Assembly: GCA_964639895.1 (NCBI GenBank)
Contig: CAZXEJ010000004.1
Coordinates: 10,881-74,880 of the forward strand
From: CAZXEJ01 sp964639895
GTDB lineage: Bacteria > Desulfobacterota_D > UBA1144 > Nemesobacterales > JADFKM01
Direction: 5' to 3'
Length of the DNA: 64,000 nt
Positions 26,232-34,764 of the stretch are shown piece after piece; position 1 is the first letter of the stretch; each line of letters begins with the position of its first letter. The translations under genes were made by a program, and so were the position numbers. Under the pieces are notes generated by a model, which was not told the DNA's origin, did no database searches, and worked only from the letters and a program-made list of their open reading frames with translations.

Positions 26232-28493
26232 CTAGAGCCTGCGGTACATCCTCCTCAACTTGAGCCTTACTATCTCCGAGAGCGTGTTGATGAAGAACGT
26301 CATCACGAAAAGCAATATGGCCGAGACGAACAGCACCCTGTAGAGGGTCCCACCCTGGGGCGCCTCGGGGAGCTCGACGGCTATGTTGGCCGAGAGCGCC
26401 CGGAACCCCTCGAACGGGTTCCAGTCCATGAGCGGGGTGTTGCCGGTGGCCATTAGCACGATCATCGTCTCACCGACGGCCCTGCCCATGCCCAACATGA
26501 CGGCCGAGAATATCCCCGGGCTGGCCGTAGGCAGGACGACGTTGATGGCCGTCTGCCACCTGGTTGCACCAAGGGCCAGCGAGCCCGAGACCAGGTGGTT
26601 CGGCACGCCGGAGAGCGCGTCTTCGCTTATAGTGAATATGATGGGGATGACAGCGAACCCCATGGCGAAACCGACTATGAGCGCGTTGCGCTGGTCGTAG
26701 CGCAGGCCCAGCACCTCCATGAGCCAGGTGCGGAACTCTCCACCCATGACATGAAGCTCCATATAGCCGTTGAGCCATGCGCACAGCGCTATCCCCAGCG
26801 CATAGACGGGCACGAGCAGCAACAGCTCCGTCCCCCCGCGGAACCTCGTTCTCACCCCTCGGGGCACAACCCTCCAGGCGATCACGGAAAGCAGCGTGAG
26901 CAGGGGGAAGACGGCAAGCCCCACGACGACGCCCGGCATGTAGCGCTCGATCAGGGGGGCGAGCCACAGCCCGGCCAGGAATCCCAGCACGACGCTCGGC
27001 AACGCCGCCATCATCTCGAGCACGGGCTTAAAAACTGCTCGCAGACGGCGGTGCATGAACTGCGATACGCACAGTGCAGACAACACCCCCAGAGGCACGG
27101 CGAAAATCAGAGCGTAGAACGTTCCCTTCACCGTTCCGAACACAAGCGGCGTTAGGCTCAGCTTGGGCTCGTATTCGTCCGTCCCTCCGGTGGACTGCCA
27201 CACCCACGCAGGCCCAGGGTAGCCCTCGTACCACACCTTGCCGAACAGCGCCTTGAGGCTTACCTCGGGATGGGGGTTGTCGATCCTCCAACTCACCACC
27301 CTTCCCCCGCCCGTAGCGGCCACGGCGCCGTTGGCCCGGGGCGAGAAGGCCAGAGCGGTCACCGGCCGGCCGCCGGCACTAAAGACGGCAAGCCTCCTTT
27401 CCGAGGTGACGTAATGGAGCATCACCTCACCGGCGGCGTCGGCGCTGAGAAGCCCCCTTCGCCGAGGCGAGGGAGCAAGGGCCGTCACGGCCGTCTTGTG
27501 GCTCTCAAGCACGTGGGCGCGCACCAGCCTCTTGCCCATCGGTGAGGTCTCGTCCGGAACGAGGAACCATATCGACACACCGCCCGAGGCATCGCCCACG
27601 GCGAGCGAGTTGCCCCCCAGTATGAACCCCATCGCCGTCACGGCCGTCCTGCGGTCGGGGGAGGCCTGGTGGTAGTCCATGAACTCCGGTGCGGTCCTGT
27701 CGACGAGGGCCCAGTGGAATATGCGGCCGTCGGCGGTGCCCGCATAAAGGTTGCGGACCCCCGAGTCGATGGCTACGTGCGTTGGGCGTGCCCCCTTGAG
27801 CATGGGAGTAAGATCGAACGTCCACGAGCGCCTCTCCCCCTCGCCGAAAAGGGACGTCTCCACCTCTTCGGTAACGAGCACCAGCCCGCCGCCCCGAGTG
27901 ACGGCGGCGGCGGCACCGCCCTCGTCGTCCTCTACGAGCCTGGCATCGGTCAGAGGGGCGTCCGCAACGCGGAGCGAGCGAACGGTTCTGACAACCGCCT
28001 TGAAGTGCCTCGATCCCGCCTGGTCGTACTTGTAGTCGAAGCCCACCTCCACCTCGATCACCCTGCCCGCCGAGGTGGCCACAACGTAGCGGTCGCTGCC
28101 CGGCAGGTGGTGGGCGCTTGTCGCCTCCTCGCCGTCGGCGAGGCCGATCGACCTTGCGAAGAGGCGCCCGCCGTCCCTCAAGGAATAGAACTCCACCCGT
28201 CCCTGGGGAGTGAGAGCGTATAGCACCTCGCGGTACTCGTCTTCCCCGATGGCGAGCGGCTCGGTGCCGAGGGCGGAGAGGTCCAGCACAGATTCGACGC
28301 CGGTGCGGGCGCCCCGCCACAGCGGCAGCGTCTCGAACACAATAAAGAAGAAGATGGCGAGAATGCAGAACACTACGCCCACGCCGCCCAGGGCGAAGCA
28401 CCACCGGGCCGCCCGGTCCACGAGCAGGCGTCTTCTAAGGCGGGCAGATAGCGAACCGCTCAGCTGATTGGGCTTGCGTCGTTCAACGTCCAT
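26232..28493 (-). CDS. pstC: Phosphate ABC transporter permease PstC with propeller insert
   Basis: Inner-membrane permease subunit of 753 residues. After a basic N terminus and one transmembrane helix (about 33-58), residues of about 65-430 form a periplasmic WD40-like region with repeated strands (GTADGRIFHWALVD, VGDASGGVSIWFLVP, VTALAFSPRANGAVAATGGG). The permease domain follows, with SLALGATRWQTAINVVLPTA as the ATPase-coupling loop. Long PstC proteins occur with long PstA in Pseudomonas-like systems. GGAGACGGG precedes the ATG. Confidence 0.93.
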   Translation of the reverse strand: MDVERRKPNQLSGSLSARLRRRLLVDRAARWCFALGGVGVVFCILAIFFFIVFETLPLWRGARTGVESVLDLSALGTEPLAIGEDEYREVLYALTPQGRVEFYSLRDGGRLFARSIGLADGEEATSAHHLPGSDRYVVATSAGRVIEVEVGFDYKYDQAGSRHFKAVVRTVRSLRVADAPLTDARLVEDDEGGAAAAVTRGGGLVLVTEEVETSLFGEGERRSWTFDLTPMLKGARPTHVAIDSGVRNLYAGTADGRIFHWALVDRTAPEFMDYHQASPDRRTAVTAMGFILGGNSLAVGDASGGVSIWFLVPDETSPMGKRLVRAHVLESHKTAVTALAPSPRRRGLLSADAAGEVMLHYVTSERRLAVFSAGGRPVTALAFSPRANGAVAATGGGRVVSWRIDNPHPEVSLKALFGKVWYEGYPGPAWVWQSTGGTDEYEPKLSLTPLVFGTVKGTFYALIFAVPLGVLSALCVSQFMHRRLRAVFKPVLEMMAALPSVVLGFLAGLWLAPLIERYMPGVVVGLAVFPLLTLLSVIAWRVVPRGVRTRFRGGTELLLLVPVYALGIALCAWLNGYMELHVMGGEFRTWLMEVLGLRYDQRNALIVGFAMGFAVIPIIFTISEDALSGVPNHLVSGSLALGATRWQTAINVVLPTASPGIFSAVMLGMGRAVGETMIVLMATGNTPLMDWNPFEGFRALSANIAVELPEAPQGGTLYRVLFVSAILLFVMTFFINTLSEIVRLKLRRMYRRL

Positions 28494-28554
28494 CCCGTCT
28501 CCGGAGCCACAGGGGCCGTTCCCCTACACCCAACAGCACGACCCCACCGGCGGC

Positions 28555-29535
28555 TCAGCGTATCTTCTCCCTCTCCTTCATCAAAACTCCGTAGGGAAGC
28601 GGGTCGTAGCCGGCCTTGACCACGCCCTGCTGCCCCTCTCGGCTGAGGACGAACAACAGAAACTCGCGCACCAGGGGGTCGAGCGGCCTGTTGGGCGCCT
28701 TGTTTATGACCACGTAGAGGAACCTGCCCAGCGGGTAGGAGCCGTTGAGCACGTTCTCGTTGGTGGGCGCACTGAACGGTTGACCAGCCTTCCTTGCGAG
28801 GGGGAGAACCCTCACACCGGACGTTCTGTAACCGATGCCGCTGTAGCCTATGCCGTAGAGGTCGCGCGTCACCGACTGCACGACGGAGGCCGAGCCGGGT
28901 TGCTCCTTCACGCGGTCCTTGTAGTCGCCCTTGCAGAGGGCGTGCTTCTTGAAGAAGCCGTAGGTGCCCGAAGCGGAGTTGCGGCCGTAGAGGCTGATGG
29001 TCTTTCCCGCCCAGCGCCCGCCGAGTCCCAACTGGTCCCAGCGGTTGATGTCCTCGGGATAACCGCATCGGCGCGTCTTGGAAAATATGGCGTCGAGTTG
29101 CGGTATGGTGAGCCCCTCCAGGGGGTTGTCCTTGTTCACGTAGACCGCCAGTGCATCGAGGGCGACGCGCACGACCGTGGGCTTGTAGCCGAATTTCTTC
29201 TCGAACTTGTCTATCTCCGTGTTCTTGAGCGGCCTCGACATAGGACCGAGCTCGGCCGTGCCGGCTATAAGGGCGGGCGGTGCCGTGCTGGACCCCTTTC
29301 CTTCTATCTGGCACCTCACGCTCGGATAGAACTTCGAGAACCGCTCACACCACAGCGCCATCATGTTGTTCATCGTATCTGAACCCACGCTGTCGATTCC
29401 ACCGGCTACACCGCTTACCTTTCGATAGTGCGGTATGCGTGGGTCGGGGTCGACGGCCCCTGCTCGGGGGGGCAATGCCGTCGCAACCATGGCTATCACA
29501 GCCAGCAAAGCCAACCGCATCCGATAAGCTACCAT
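28555..29535 (-). CDS. pstS: Periplasmic phosphate-binding protein
   Basis: Captures phosphate for PstCAB. The 326 residues include a signal peptide (about 1-27, ending PRAGA). Family motifs are GSDTMNNMMALW, GKGSSTAPPALIAG (phosphate-binding Ser/Thr), LGPMSRPLKNTE, YGRNSASGTYGFF and YSGIGYRTSGV. AGGAGGTGAATAG before the ATG is an excellent ribosome site. It is the first gene of the pst operon, behind a Pho-box-like repeat and a TATAGT -10. Confidence 0.95.
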   Translation of the reverse strand: MVAYRMRLALLAVIAMVATALPPRAGAVDPDPRIPHYRKVSGVAGGIDSVGSDTMNNMMALWCERFSKFYPSVRCQIEGKGSSTAPPALIAGTAELGPMSRPLKNTEIDKFEKKFGYKPTVVRVALDALAVYVNKDNPLEGLTIPQLDAIFSKTRRCGYPEDINRWDQLGLGGRWAGKTISLYGRNSASGTYGFFKKHALCKGDYKDRVKEQPGSASVVQSVTRDLYGIGYSGIGYRTSGVRVLPLARKAGQPFSAPTNENVLNGSYPLGRFLYVVINKAPNRPLDPLVREFLLFVLSREGQQGVVKAGYDPLPYGVLMKEREKIR

Positions 29536-29588
29536 CTATTCACCTCCTGCACGAGAGGGGAAAGGCGTTCCCCTCGCCTACGGGAACT

Positions 29589-29620
29589 ACTATACCGCCG
29601 CATTGTTAAGGTTGTGTTAA
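29589..29620 (-). promoter_or_regulatory. Pho box and -10 of the pst operon
   Basis: On the minus strand two TTAACA repeats (29620-29615 and 29609-29604) are spaced 11 bp centre to centre (TTAACA-N5-TTAACA). TATAGT (29594-29589) follows 9 nt later. This is the spacing expected for a PhoB/PhoP-activated promoter that replaces the -35. Confidence 0.75.
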
Positions 29621-29667
29621 CAGGGGGTAAAGGTGCCGCAAAGCGGGTCGGGGGAAGGCAACGGCCC

Positions 29668-30222
29668 CTAAAAATGGACGTTTCTTACCAGGGTATTCAG
29701 TCTGTCGCAGTAGACCTTGTACACCCAGGTCCATTCGTTTGCGATCTCTGGCGTCCTGAACACCCTTTCGAGTAGGGCGAAGTAGTTCTCCAGAAGGTAG
29801 GCCATCGTAAGGCATATGTTGCGGAAGATGAACGGCCGGTCGGCCGGGTCCTCGGCCCAGTAGCGGAACAGGTTGACGACCGATTCGACCGATATCCTGT
29901 TGGAGCGGCGGGCGTTGATGAGGCGGGCCTCTGGGTAGACGCGGTTGGCGAACTGGAGGGCCCTTATGAGAGAGGTCTCCTCGGGAGCGGCGATTCGGGC
30001 CATCTCGGCCAGCTCCACGACCTTGTTGACGCTCTCGGCCAAGGCTCGAATCACCATCATTGATTTCTTCTCGGCGTTCTTCTCCCTCTCGACCTGGGTG
30101 ATCAGATGATCCAACTCGAGCAGCGTCTCGAACAGGGTCTCTTCGAGCCTGAGATCATCACCGAGCTCGGCCATGGCCGGCTCTCCGGTTCCGCCGAAGG
30201 GATCGCTCGCATTAAGGCTCAT
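29668..30222 (-). CDS. Helical protein of unknown function
   Basis: 184 residues from ATG 30222, which has AGAGG 8 nt upstream; an ATG at 30294 in frame lies too close to a TATAAT to be used. The protein looks all-helical, soluble and acidic near the N terminus (LEETLFETLLELDHLITQVE). It carries conserved-looking aromatic helices (VVNLFRYWAEDPADRPF, YLLENYFALLERVF, WTWVYKVYCDRLN). No known motif was recognised. It lies between the pst operon and the MshEN/pseudo-receiver gene, all on the minus strand, but pst has its own promoter. Confidence 0.7.
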   Translation of the reverse strand: MSLNASDPFGGTGEPAMAELGDDLRLEETLFETLLELDHLITQVEREKNAEKKSMMVIRALAESVNKVVELAEMARIAAPEETSLIRALQFANRVYPEARLINARRSNRISVESVVNLFRYWAEDPADRPFIFRNICLTMAYLLENYFALLERVFRTPEIANEWTWVYKVYCDRLNTLVRNVHF

Positions 30223-30296
30223 CTCGGGACCTCTAACGCAATCGCCCGAGCCGCCGCGGACGGCGTAGTGCGCGGTGGCTTCGAAATACACCATAA

Positions 30297-30302
30297 ATTA
30301 TA
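30297..30302 (-). promoter_or_regulatory. -10 box for the helical unknown
   Basis: Perfect TATAAT on the minus strand with no convincing -35. It predicts a start near 30290 and a leader of about 68 nt to ATG 30222. Confidence 0.4.
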
Positions 30303-30318
30303 ATGCTAAAACGGCACA

Positions 30319-31827
30319 CTACACACCGCCAGGCCCCAGCAACCGCAAGGCAGCCTCAGTCATCGCCGTCGGCCTGAGGGGTTTGACCAGGAAATCGGTC
30401 GCCCCGGCGATCTTGCCCTTGACCTTGTCGAACAGCCCCTCGCTCGAGGCGAGCATCACGACGGGAACGTCACGGGTCTCCTCGCGGCTCCTTACTATCT
30501 TGCAGAACTGATAGCCGTCCACGCGCGGCAGCTCGACGTTGACAAAAACAAGATCGGGCGTCGTCTCCTCCATCTTGGCAAGCCCCTGCAACGCGTCGGC
30601 CGCCACGACGACGTTGAAGCCGCGCCTGCCCAGCAGCACGGTGCTTACGGCTTGGACGGTGGGGCTGTCGTCTATGACAAGCACCGTCTTCGCGCCTGAC
30701 TCTACACGGTGGGCCGGTTCGACGACCTCCTCCCCGAGGTCGAAAGGCGCCGAGGGCGATGTGGCCGCCTCTTCCACCCCTTCTTCCGCCTCCTCCCCCA
30801 CAGGAGCCGTCTCTCGGGCCTCAGGCTCAGGCCCCACCTCGGCCTCCTCGCCTCCCCGCCTCTCGAGCATCGCTTCCAGCTCCTTTAGATCCTCCTCGGC
30901 CCATTCCTCCTCGGGCACGATCACGTATTCGTCCCCCACGGCCCCGTTCTCCACAGCGCGAGCTTCCCCTTCCACCTCGGTCTCCGCCGCCACCTCATCC
31001 CCAGCGTGCCCGGCGTCCGGCGGTACGGATGCAGCGGCACCGTCCCTGCCAAGGGCGGCACTCTCCATCACCTCCGCATCACCATCCACCCGGGCACGGC
31101 CACGCTCGGCAACGGCCGCCTGCTCAGCAGCCTCGAGCCCGCCGTCGCGCCTCTCCCCGGACGGGCCGGCCGCCTCGCCCCGGGAGCCGGAATACGGCCC
31201 GGCATGCTCTTCCTTCTTGAGACCCTGGCCGGAAGCCTCGTGAGCGGACCCCGCAGCACCCTCAGGCGCTCCTTCTTCGGCCGCCACGGCAACTCCTTCG
31301 GCCTCCTCCGCAGGACCTCCCCCCCCGGACGGCTCCGTGGCAACTTCTCCGTCCGCCACTTCCGAGACTTCGGCTTCCTCCGCCGAGCCCCCCTCTTCCG
31401 TTCCGCCGCCGTACCACCGCTCTATCGCTTTCCTTATCGCCCGCTCTGAGGCCACCTTGACTACGACGTTGCAGCCCGAGACGAACCCCACGTCGTCGAC
31501 AGCGACGAGGTTCATCGGGTCGGCCATGGCCACGCATAGCTCCATACCCTCGAGCGACAAGGGAACGACCAAGTGTTCGTCGGCCACCTTGCGCGGTATC
31601 TTGGCAAGAACCTCGGCGGACACACTCGCTCCCTCCACGTCGGCCGGTGGAACTCCGTACTTCTCGCCCAGGAACGCGGCCACCTGGAACTCGGTGACGA
31701 ACCCCAGCTCGACGAGAGCGTCTTCGAGCGAGCCCCCACGACGCTTCTGCAGCGCCACGGCCTCCTTGAGCTGCTCGTAGGTGAGCACCTTCTCTCGTAT
31801 CAGCTTGTCGGCAAGGTGGTTATCCAT
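30319..31827 (-). CDS. MshEN-domain protein with degenerate receiver domain
   Basis: 502 residues in three parts. Residues of about 1-150 resemble the MshEN/GspE N-terminal domain (LVELGFVTEFQVAAFLGEKYG, then LEGMELCVAMADPMN), a fold that can bind c-di-GMP. About 150-378 is a Glu/Ala-rich low-complexity linker. 380-502 is a CheY-like receiver (VLVIDDSPTVQ, D386-D387, DFLVKPL). The phospho-acceptor position (P minus 4 in FVNVELPRVDG) is Asn430, coded AAC, and the Thr/Ser switch position is Ala (VMLASSEG). It should not be phosphorylated normally and may be a pseudo-receiver. No ATPase domain is present, so it is not a pilus motor. It has its own promoter. Confidence 0.85.
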   Translation of the reverse strand: MDNHLADKLIREKVLTYEQLKEAVALQKRRGGSLEDALVELGFVTEFQVAAFLGEKYGVPPADVEGASVSAEVLAKIPRKVADEHLVVPLSLEGMELCVAMADPMNLVAVDDVGFVSGCNVVVKVASERAIRKAIERWYGGGTEEGGSAEEAEVSEVADGEVATEPSGGGGPAEEAEGVAVAAEEGAPEGAAGSAHEASGQGLKKEEHAGPYSGSRGEAAGPSGERRDGGLEAAEQAAVAERGRARVDGDAEVMESAALGRDGAAASVPPDAGHAGDEVAAETEVEGEARAVENGAVGDEYVIVPEEEWAEEDLKELEAMLERRGGEEAEVGPEPEARETAPVGEEAEEGVEEAATSPSAPFDLGEEVVEPAHRVESGAKTVLVIDDSPTVQAVSTVLLGRRGFNVVVAADALQGLAKMEETTPDLVFVNVELPRVDGYQFCKIVRSREETRDVPVVMLASSEGLFDKVKGKIAGATDFLVKPLRPTAMTEAALRLLGPGGV

Positions 31828-31950
31828 TCTACTGCCACGAGAAGCGTCGGGCGCCTTCCGGAAAAAGCAATGGACGCCGAAATCACCGGCGGCGAAGGAA
31901 TGCGGAAGAGGTCACGAAGGCAACCGCCGGAAAAAACTTGGTTTTACTAA

Positions 31951-31979
31951 AGTATAGATACGTGCGTATCCTTTCGCAA
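31951..31979 (-). promoter_or_regulatory. Promoter of the MshEN/pseudo-receiver gene
   Basis: The minus strand has TTGCGA (31979-31974), 17 nt, TATACT (31956-31951). Leader of about 117 nt. Confidence 0.55.
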
Positions 31980-32021
31980 CCCCCACCGCCGGTGAGGTGC
32001 GCAGCAGGGGTGAGTGGGAAC

Positions 32022-33383
32022 TCAGCCGAAGGGCATCCTGCCCGGCGACATGATGCCAGCCGGATCGAACGCCTTCTTGATGCGCTTCATGAGCCCCTCG
32101 CCGCGGGGCCTAGACGAGGCCGCCTCGGGAGCCGACGTGCGCTCCACTACGACGAAGCCGCCTCGCTCCTCGGCCCAGGCCCGCAGCCCCTCGATGCAGG
32201 AGCCGACGTCTCCGGCCGCCCCTGGGGCCGATGAAGGGGAAAGTTCCGCCCACACGATGCCGGAGCCTAAACGTGAGTAGAGTGCCGCTCCCAGCCCGCA
32301 TCGGCCGCTCGTCGACAGGACGGCCTCGACGGCCGAGGCGGCCATACCCTTGGGCACCACCACCTTGAGGGTCGCCTCGCCGGCCAGCGCCCGGGGCAGC
32401 ATGGATACCGCTCTCCAGAACCCTTCTTGAACCTCGCCCTCCAGCACCTCGGGTCCCCCCTCTCCCCCTGGACCGCCGGGCGGAGCGGAGGAAGAGAACA
32501 CGCCGCAGAGCCTTTCGACCTGTGCGGCCACGGCCTCCTCGATACCGTCGAACCTTACAGCCACCCGCCACCCCGAGGCCACATCCAACCCGGCCCCACG
32601 CAGGGCGTGACACGCGGCCTCGGGCCCCAGCAGCTCTACAGCCGAGGGTTGGAAGCGGGAACTCCGCAGTGCGTCGAGTACGCCCCCTGCCTCGCCCGGG
32701 CCCACGATGGGCACCACCACCGTTCGTTCGGCCTCGGGCAGCGGGTGGACCCTGAACGTAACCTCCGTTATGACGCCCAGCGTCCCCCAGGAGCCGATCA
32801 GAAGCTTGCTCATGTCGTAGCCGGCTACGTTCTTCGTCACCTTGCCGCCGAACCCCACGCGCCCCACCGCGGGCAGGACCGCCCTTAGACCCAGCACCAT
32901 GTCCCTGATCGAACCGTACTTGTACCTGAGCGGAGAGTCGGCGTTCGAAGCCACAACCCCTCCCACCGTCACACCCTCACCCCAGAACGGCTCGATGGGC
33001 AGGAACTGTCCCCGCTCCCTGAGCAGGCGCCTCACCTCTCCCAGGGTACAACCCGCACCCACGGTGACCGACAGGTTCTCGTGATCGTAGTCGACCACCG
33101 TACGGAACCGCGAGGTGTCAACGACGACGTCCATGCGGCGGAGCCGGCCGCACCGCTCCATCTTGGTGCCACTACCCCAGGGGACGACGGCCGCACCGGC
33201 GGCGGACAGCTCCTCGAGCACACGGGCGAGCTCCTCCTCGTCGTCCGGCTTCACGAGGAGCCGCGGCTCCAGTCCCCACAGGCCGCGCGCGCGGAGCGAA
33301 TCATGGTCCGTCTGAACGGCCCCTTCGCGGAGGAGGCCCGCTACGGCCGTTGCCAGTACGTCGCCGGGGACCTCATCGCTCAT
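32022..33383 (-). CDS. glcE: Glycolate oxidase FAD-binding subunit GlcE
   Basis: PCMH-type FAD-binding subunit that with GlcD and GlcF oxidises glycolate to glyoxylate (or D-lactate in related enzymes). I start it at ATG 33383 (GGGAGG 6 nt upstream), giving 453 residues and an 11-bp overlap with glcF. Motifs: VVPWGSGTKME, SVTVGAGCTLGEV, GVVASNADSPLRYKYG and GGKVTKNVAGYDMSKL. The C terminus, IKKAFDPAGIMSPGRMP, is typical of the family. At 453 residues it is longer than E. coli GlcE (about 350). No glcD is in the window. Confidence 0.85.
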   Translation of the reverse strand: MSDEVPGDVLATAVAGLLREGAVQTDHDSLRARGLWGLEPRLLVKPDDEEELARVLEELSAAGAAVVPWGSGTKMERCGRLRRMDVVVDTSRFRTVVDYDHENLSVTVGAGCTLGEVRRLLRERGQFLPIEPFWGEGVTVGGVVASNADSPLRYKYGSIRDMVLGLRAVLPAVGRVGFGGKVTKNVAGYDMSKLLIGSWGTLGVITEVTFRVHPLPEAERTVVVPIVGPGEAGGVLDALRSSRFQPSAVELLGPEAACHALRGAGLDVASGWRVAVRFDGIEEAVAAQVERLCGVFSSSAPPGGPGGEGGPEVLEGEVQEGFWRAVSMLPRALAGEATLKVVVPKGMAASAVEAVLSTSGRCGLGAALYSRLGSGIVWAELSPSSAPGAAGDVGSCIEGLRAWAEERGGFVVVERTSAPEAASSRPRGEGLMKRIKKAFDPAGIMSPGRMPFG

Positions 33384-34662
33384 CGTAGCCTCCCTCCTCA
33401 TCGTCGGCCGCGTCTCCTCCTGCCCAGTCGAGTATCTCTGCAAGATGTACCACCCTCACAGCCGATCCCGCCTCTCTCAGTCCCGAAGCGATCTGTAACA
33501 TGCAGCCCGGATTGGGGGCCACCACGACCTCGGCCCCCGTTGAGAGGACGTCGCGAACCTTCTCGGCCAGTATCTTCTCCGCCATCTCGGGCTCGACGAC
33601 GTTGTATATGCCGGCGCTTCCGCAGCAGCGCGTCGGGTTCTTCATTTCACGCAGTTCCACCCCCGGTATGCAGCGCAGCAGGCTGCGTGGCTCGCGACTT
33701 ACGCGCTGGGCGTGGACGAGATGGCACGGGTCCTGGTAGGTGACGGTCAGACGAAGCTCCCTCGAGACCGGCTCGGCGGCCCCCATCTCGACGAGCACCT
33801 CGCTCAGGTCGCGCACCATCTCGGCGAAACGCCGCGCACGTTTCCCGTAGTGGCGGTCAAACCGCAGCAACTCACCGTACTCCTTCATGGCCGAGCCGCA
33901 GCCGGCCGAGTTGACGACCACCCTCTCGACGCCCGCACGCTCGAACGCCTCGATGTTCCTTGCGGCCATGAGCATCGCCCGCTCGACGTCGCCGTTGTGA
34001 ACGTTGAGCGCCCCGCAACAACCCTGTGCGGGCGGCACGACCACCTCGGCCCCGGCGCGGCGGAGCACGCGTAGGGTGGCGCGGTTTACGTGGGGCATGA
34101 GGGTGTCCATGACGCACCCAGTCAGGAACCCCACCCTGAGGCGTCGCCGGCCCAGAGCACTATAGACACCGGGTACGAGCGGCGACTCGCCCAGGCGGGG
34201 ACGGGGCAACATCGCCTCCATCGCCGCCAGGCGGGCGGGCATGAGCCTTCTCAGCGCGTCGCGGAACGGCAACCTCGCGTACAGCCTGAGCACGGCGCCC
34301 ACGAGGCGGGTCACCGCGGGACGGGGCAGGACGACGCCCAGGAAAAACCCGAGCAGGCGGCCGCGCCATCCGCTCCACGGCAGCCCCGCGGTCTGGCGCG
34401 CGCCTTCGAGTATGGTGCCATAGTTCACTCCGGCAGGGCAGACGGTCTCGCAGGCTCGGCACCCGAGGCACGTGTAGATGTGGCGCGTGAACGTGTAGGA
34501 AGGATTGATGCGACCCTCGTAGAGGGCGCGGCTCAGGTGGATCCTGCCGCGGGGAGACTCCGTCTCAAGCCCCGTAAGCTCGTAGGTGGGACACGCGGCC
34601 AGGCAGACGCCGCAATGGATGCAATTATAGACCTCTTCCAGCCGGGCGGATGGTGAACTCAC
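33373..34662 (-). CDS. glcF: Glycolate oxidase iron-sulphur subunit GlcF
   Basis: A 429-residue electron-transfer subunit. Two 4Fe-4S cluster motifs lie near the N terminus (CIHCGVCLAACP and CLGCRACETVCP). Two CCG domains follow (CCGALNVHNGD and RCCGSAGIYN) that bind a non-cubane cluster in relatives. GTG start at 34662; TACAAT lies immediately upstream, so the transcript start and leader are unclear. It overlaps glcE by 11 bp. A lactate or glycerol-3-phosphate oxidoreductase partner is an alternative, since glcF-like subunits are shared. Confidence 0.88.
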   Translation of the reverse strand: MSSPSARLEEVYNCIHCGVCLAACPTYELTGLETESPRGRIHLSRALYEGRINPSYTFTRHIYTCLGCRACETVCPAGVNYGTILEGARQTAGLPWSGWRGRLLGFFLGVVLPRPAVTRLVGAVLRLYARLPFRDALRRLMPARLAAMEAMLPRPRLGESPLVPGVYSALGRRRLRVGFLTGCVMDTLMPHVNRATLRVLRRAGAEVVVPPAQGCCGALNVHNGDVERAMLMAARNIEAFERAGVERVVVNSAGCGSAMKEYGELLRFDRHYGKRARRFAEMVRDLSEVLVEMGAAEPVSRELRLTVTYQDPCHLVHAQRVSREPRSLLRCIPGVELREMKNPTRCCGSAGIYNVVEPEMAEKILAEKVRDVLSTGAEVVVAPNPGCMLQIASGLREAGSAVRVVHLAEILDWAGGDAADDEEGGYDER

Positions 34663-34764
34663 ATTGTATCAGCTTAACATCTTTTGCCCCTGTGCGGCGA
34701 AGCCCCCACCGGGCGGGCTTCACCCCGGCCCACGACGGTAGGCGCCGGAGGCGGGCGGGACACC

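Noticed and set aside
34663..34668. TACAAT directly before the glcF GTG as its -10 box
   Set aside because: It ends one base before the start codon, so transcription would begin inside the gene; no -35 is present.
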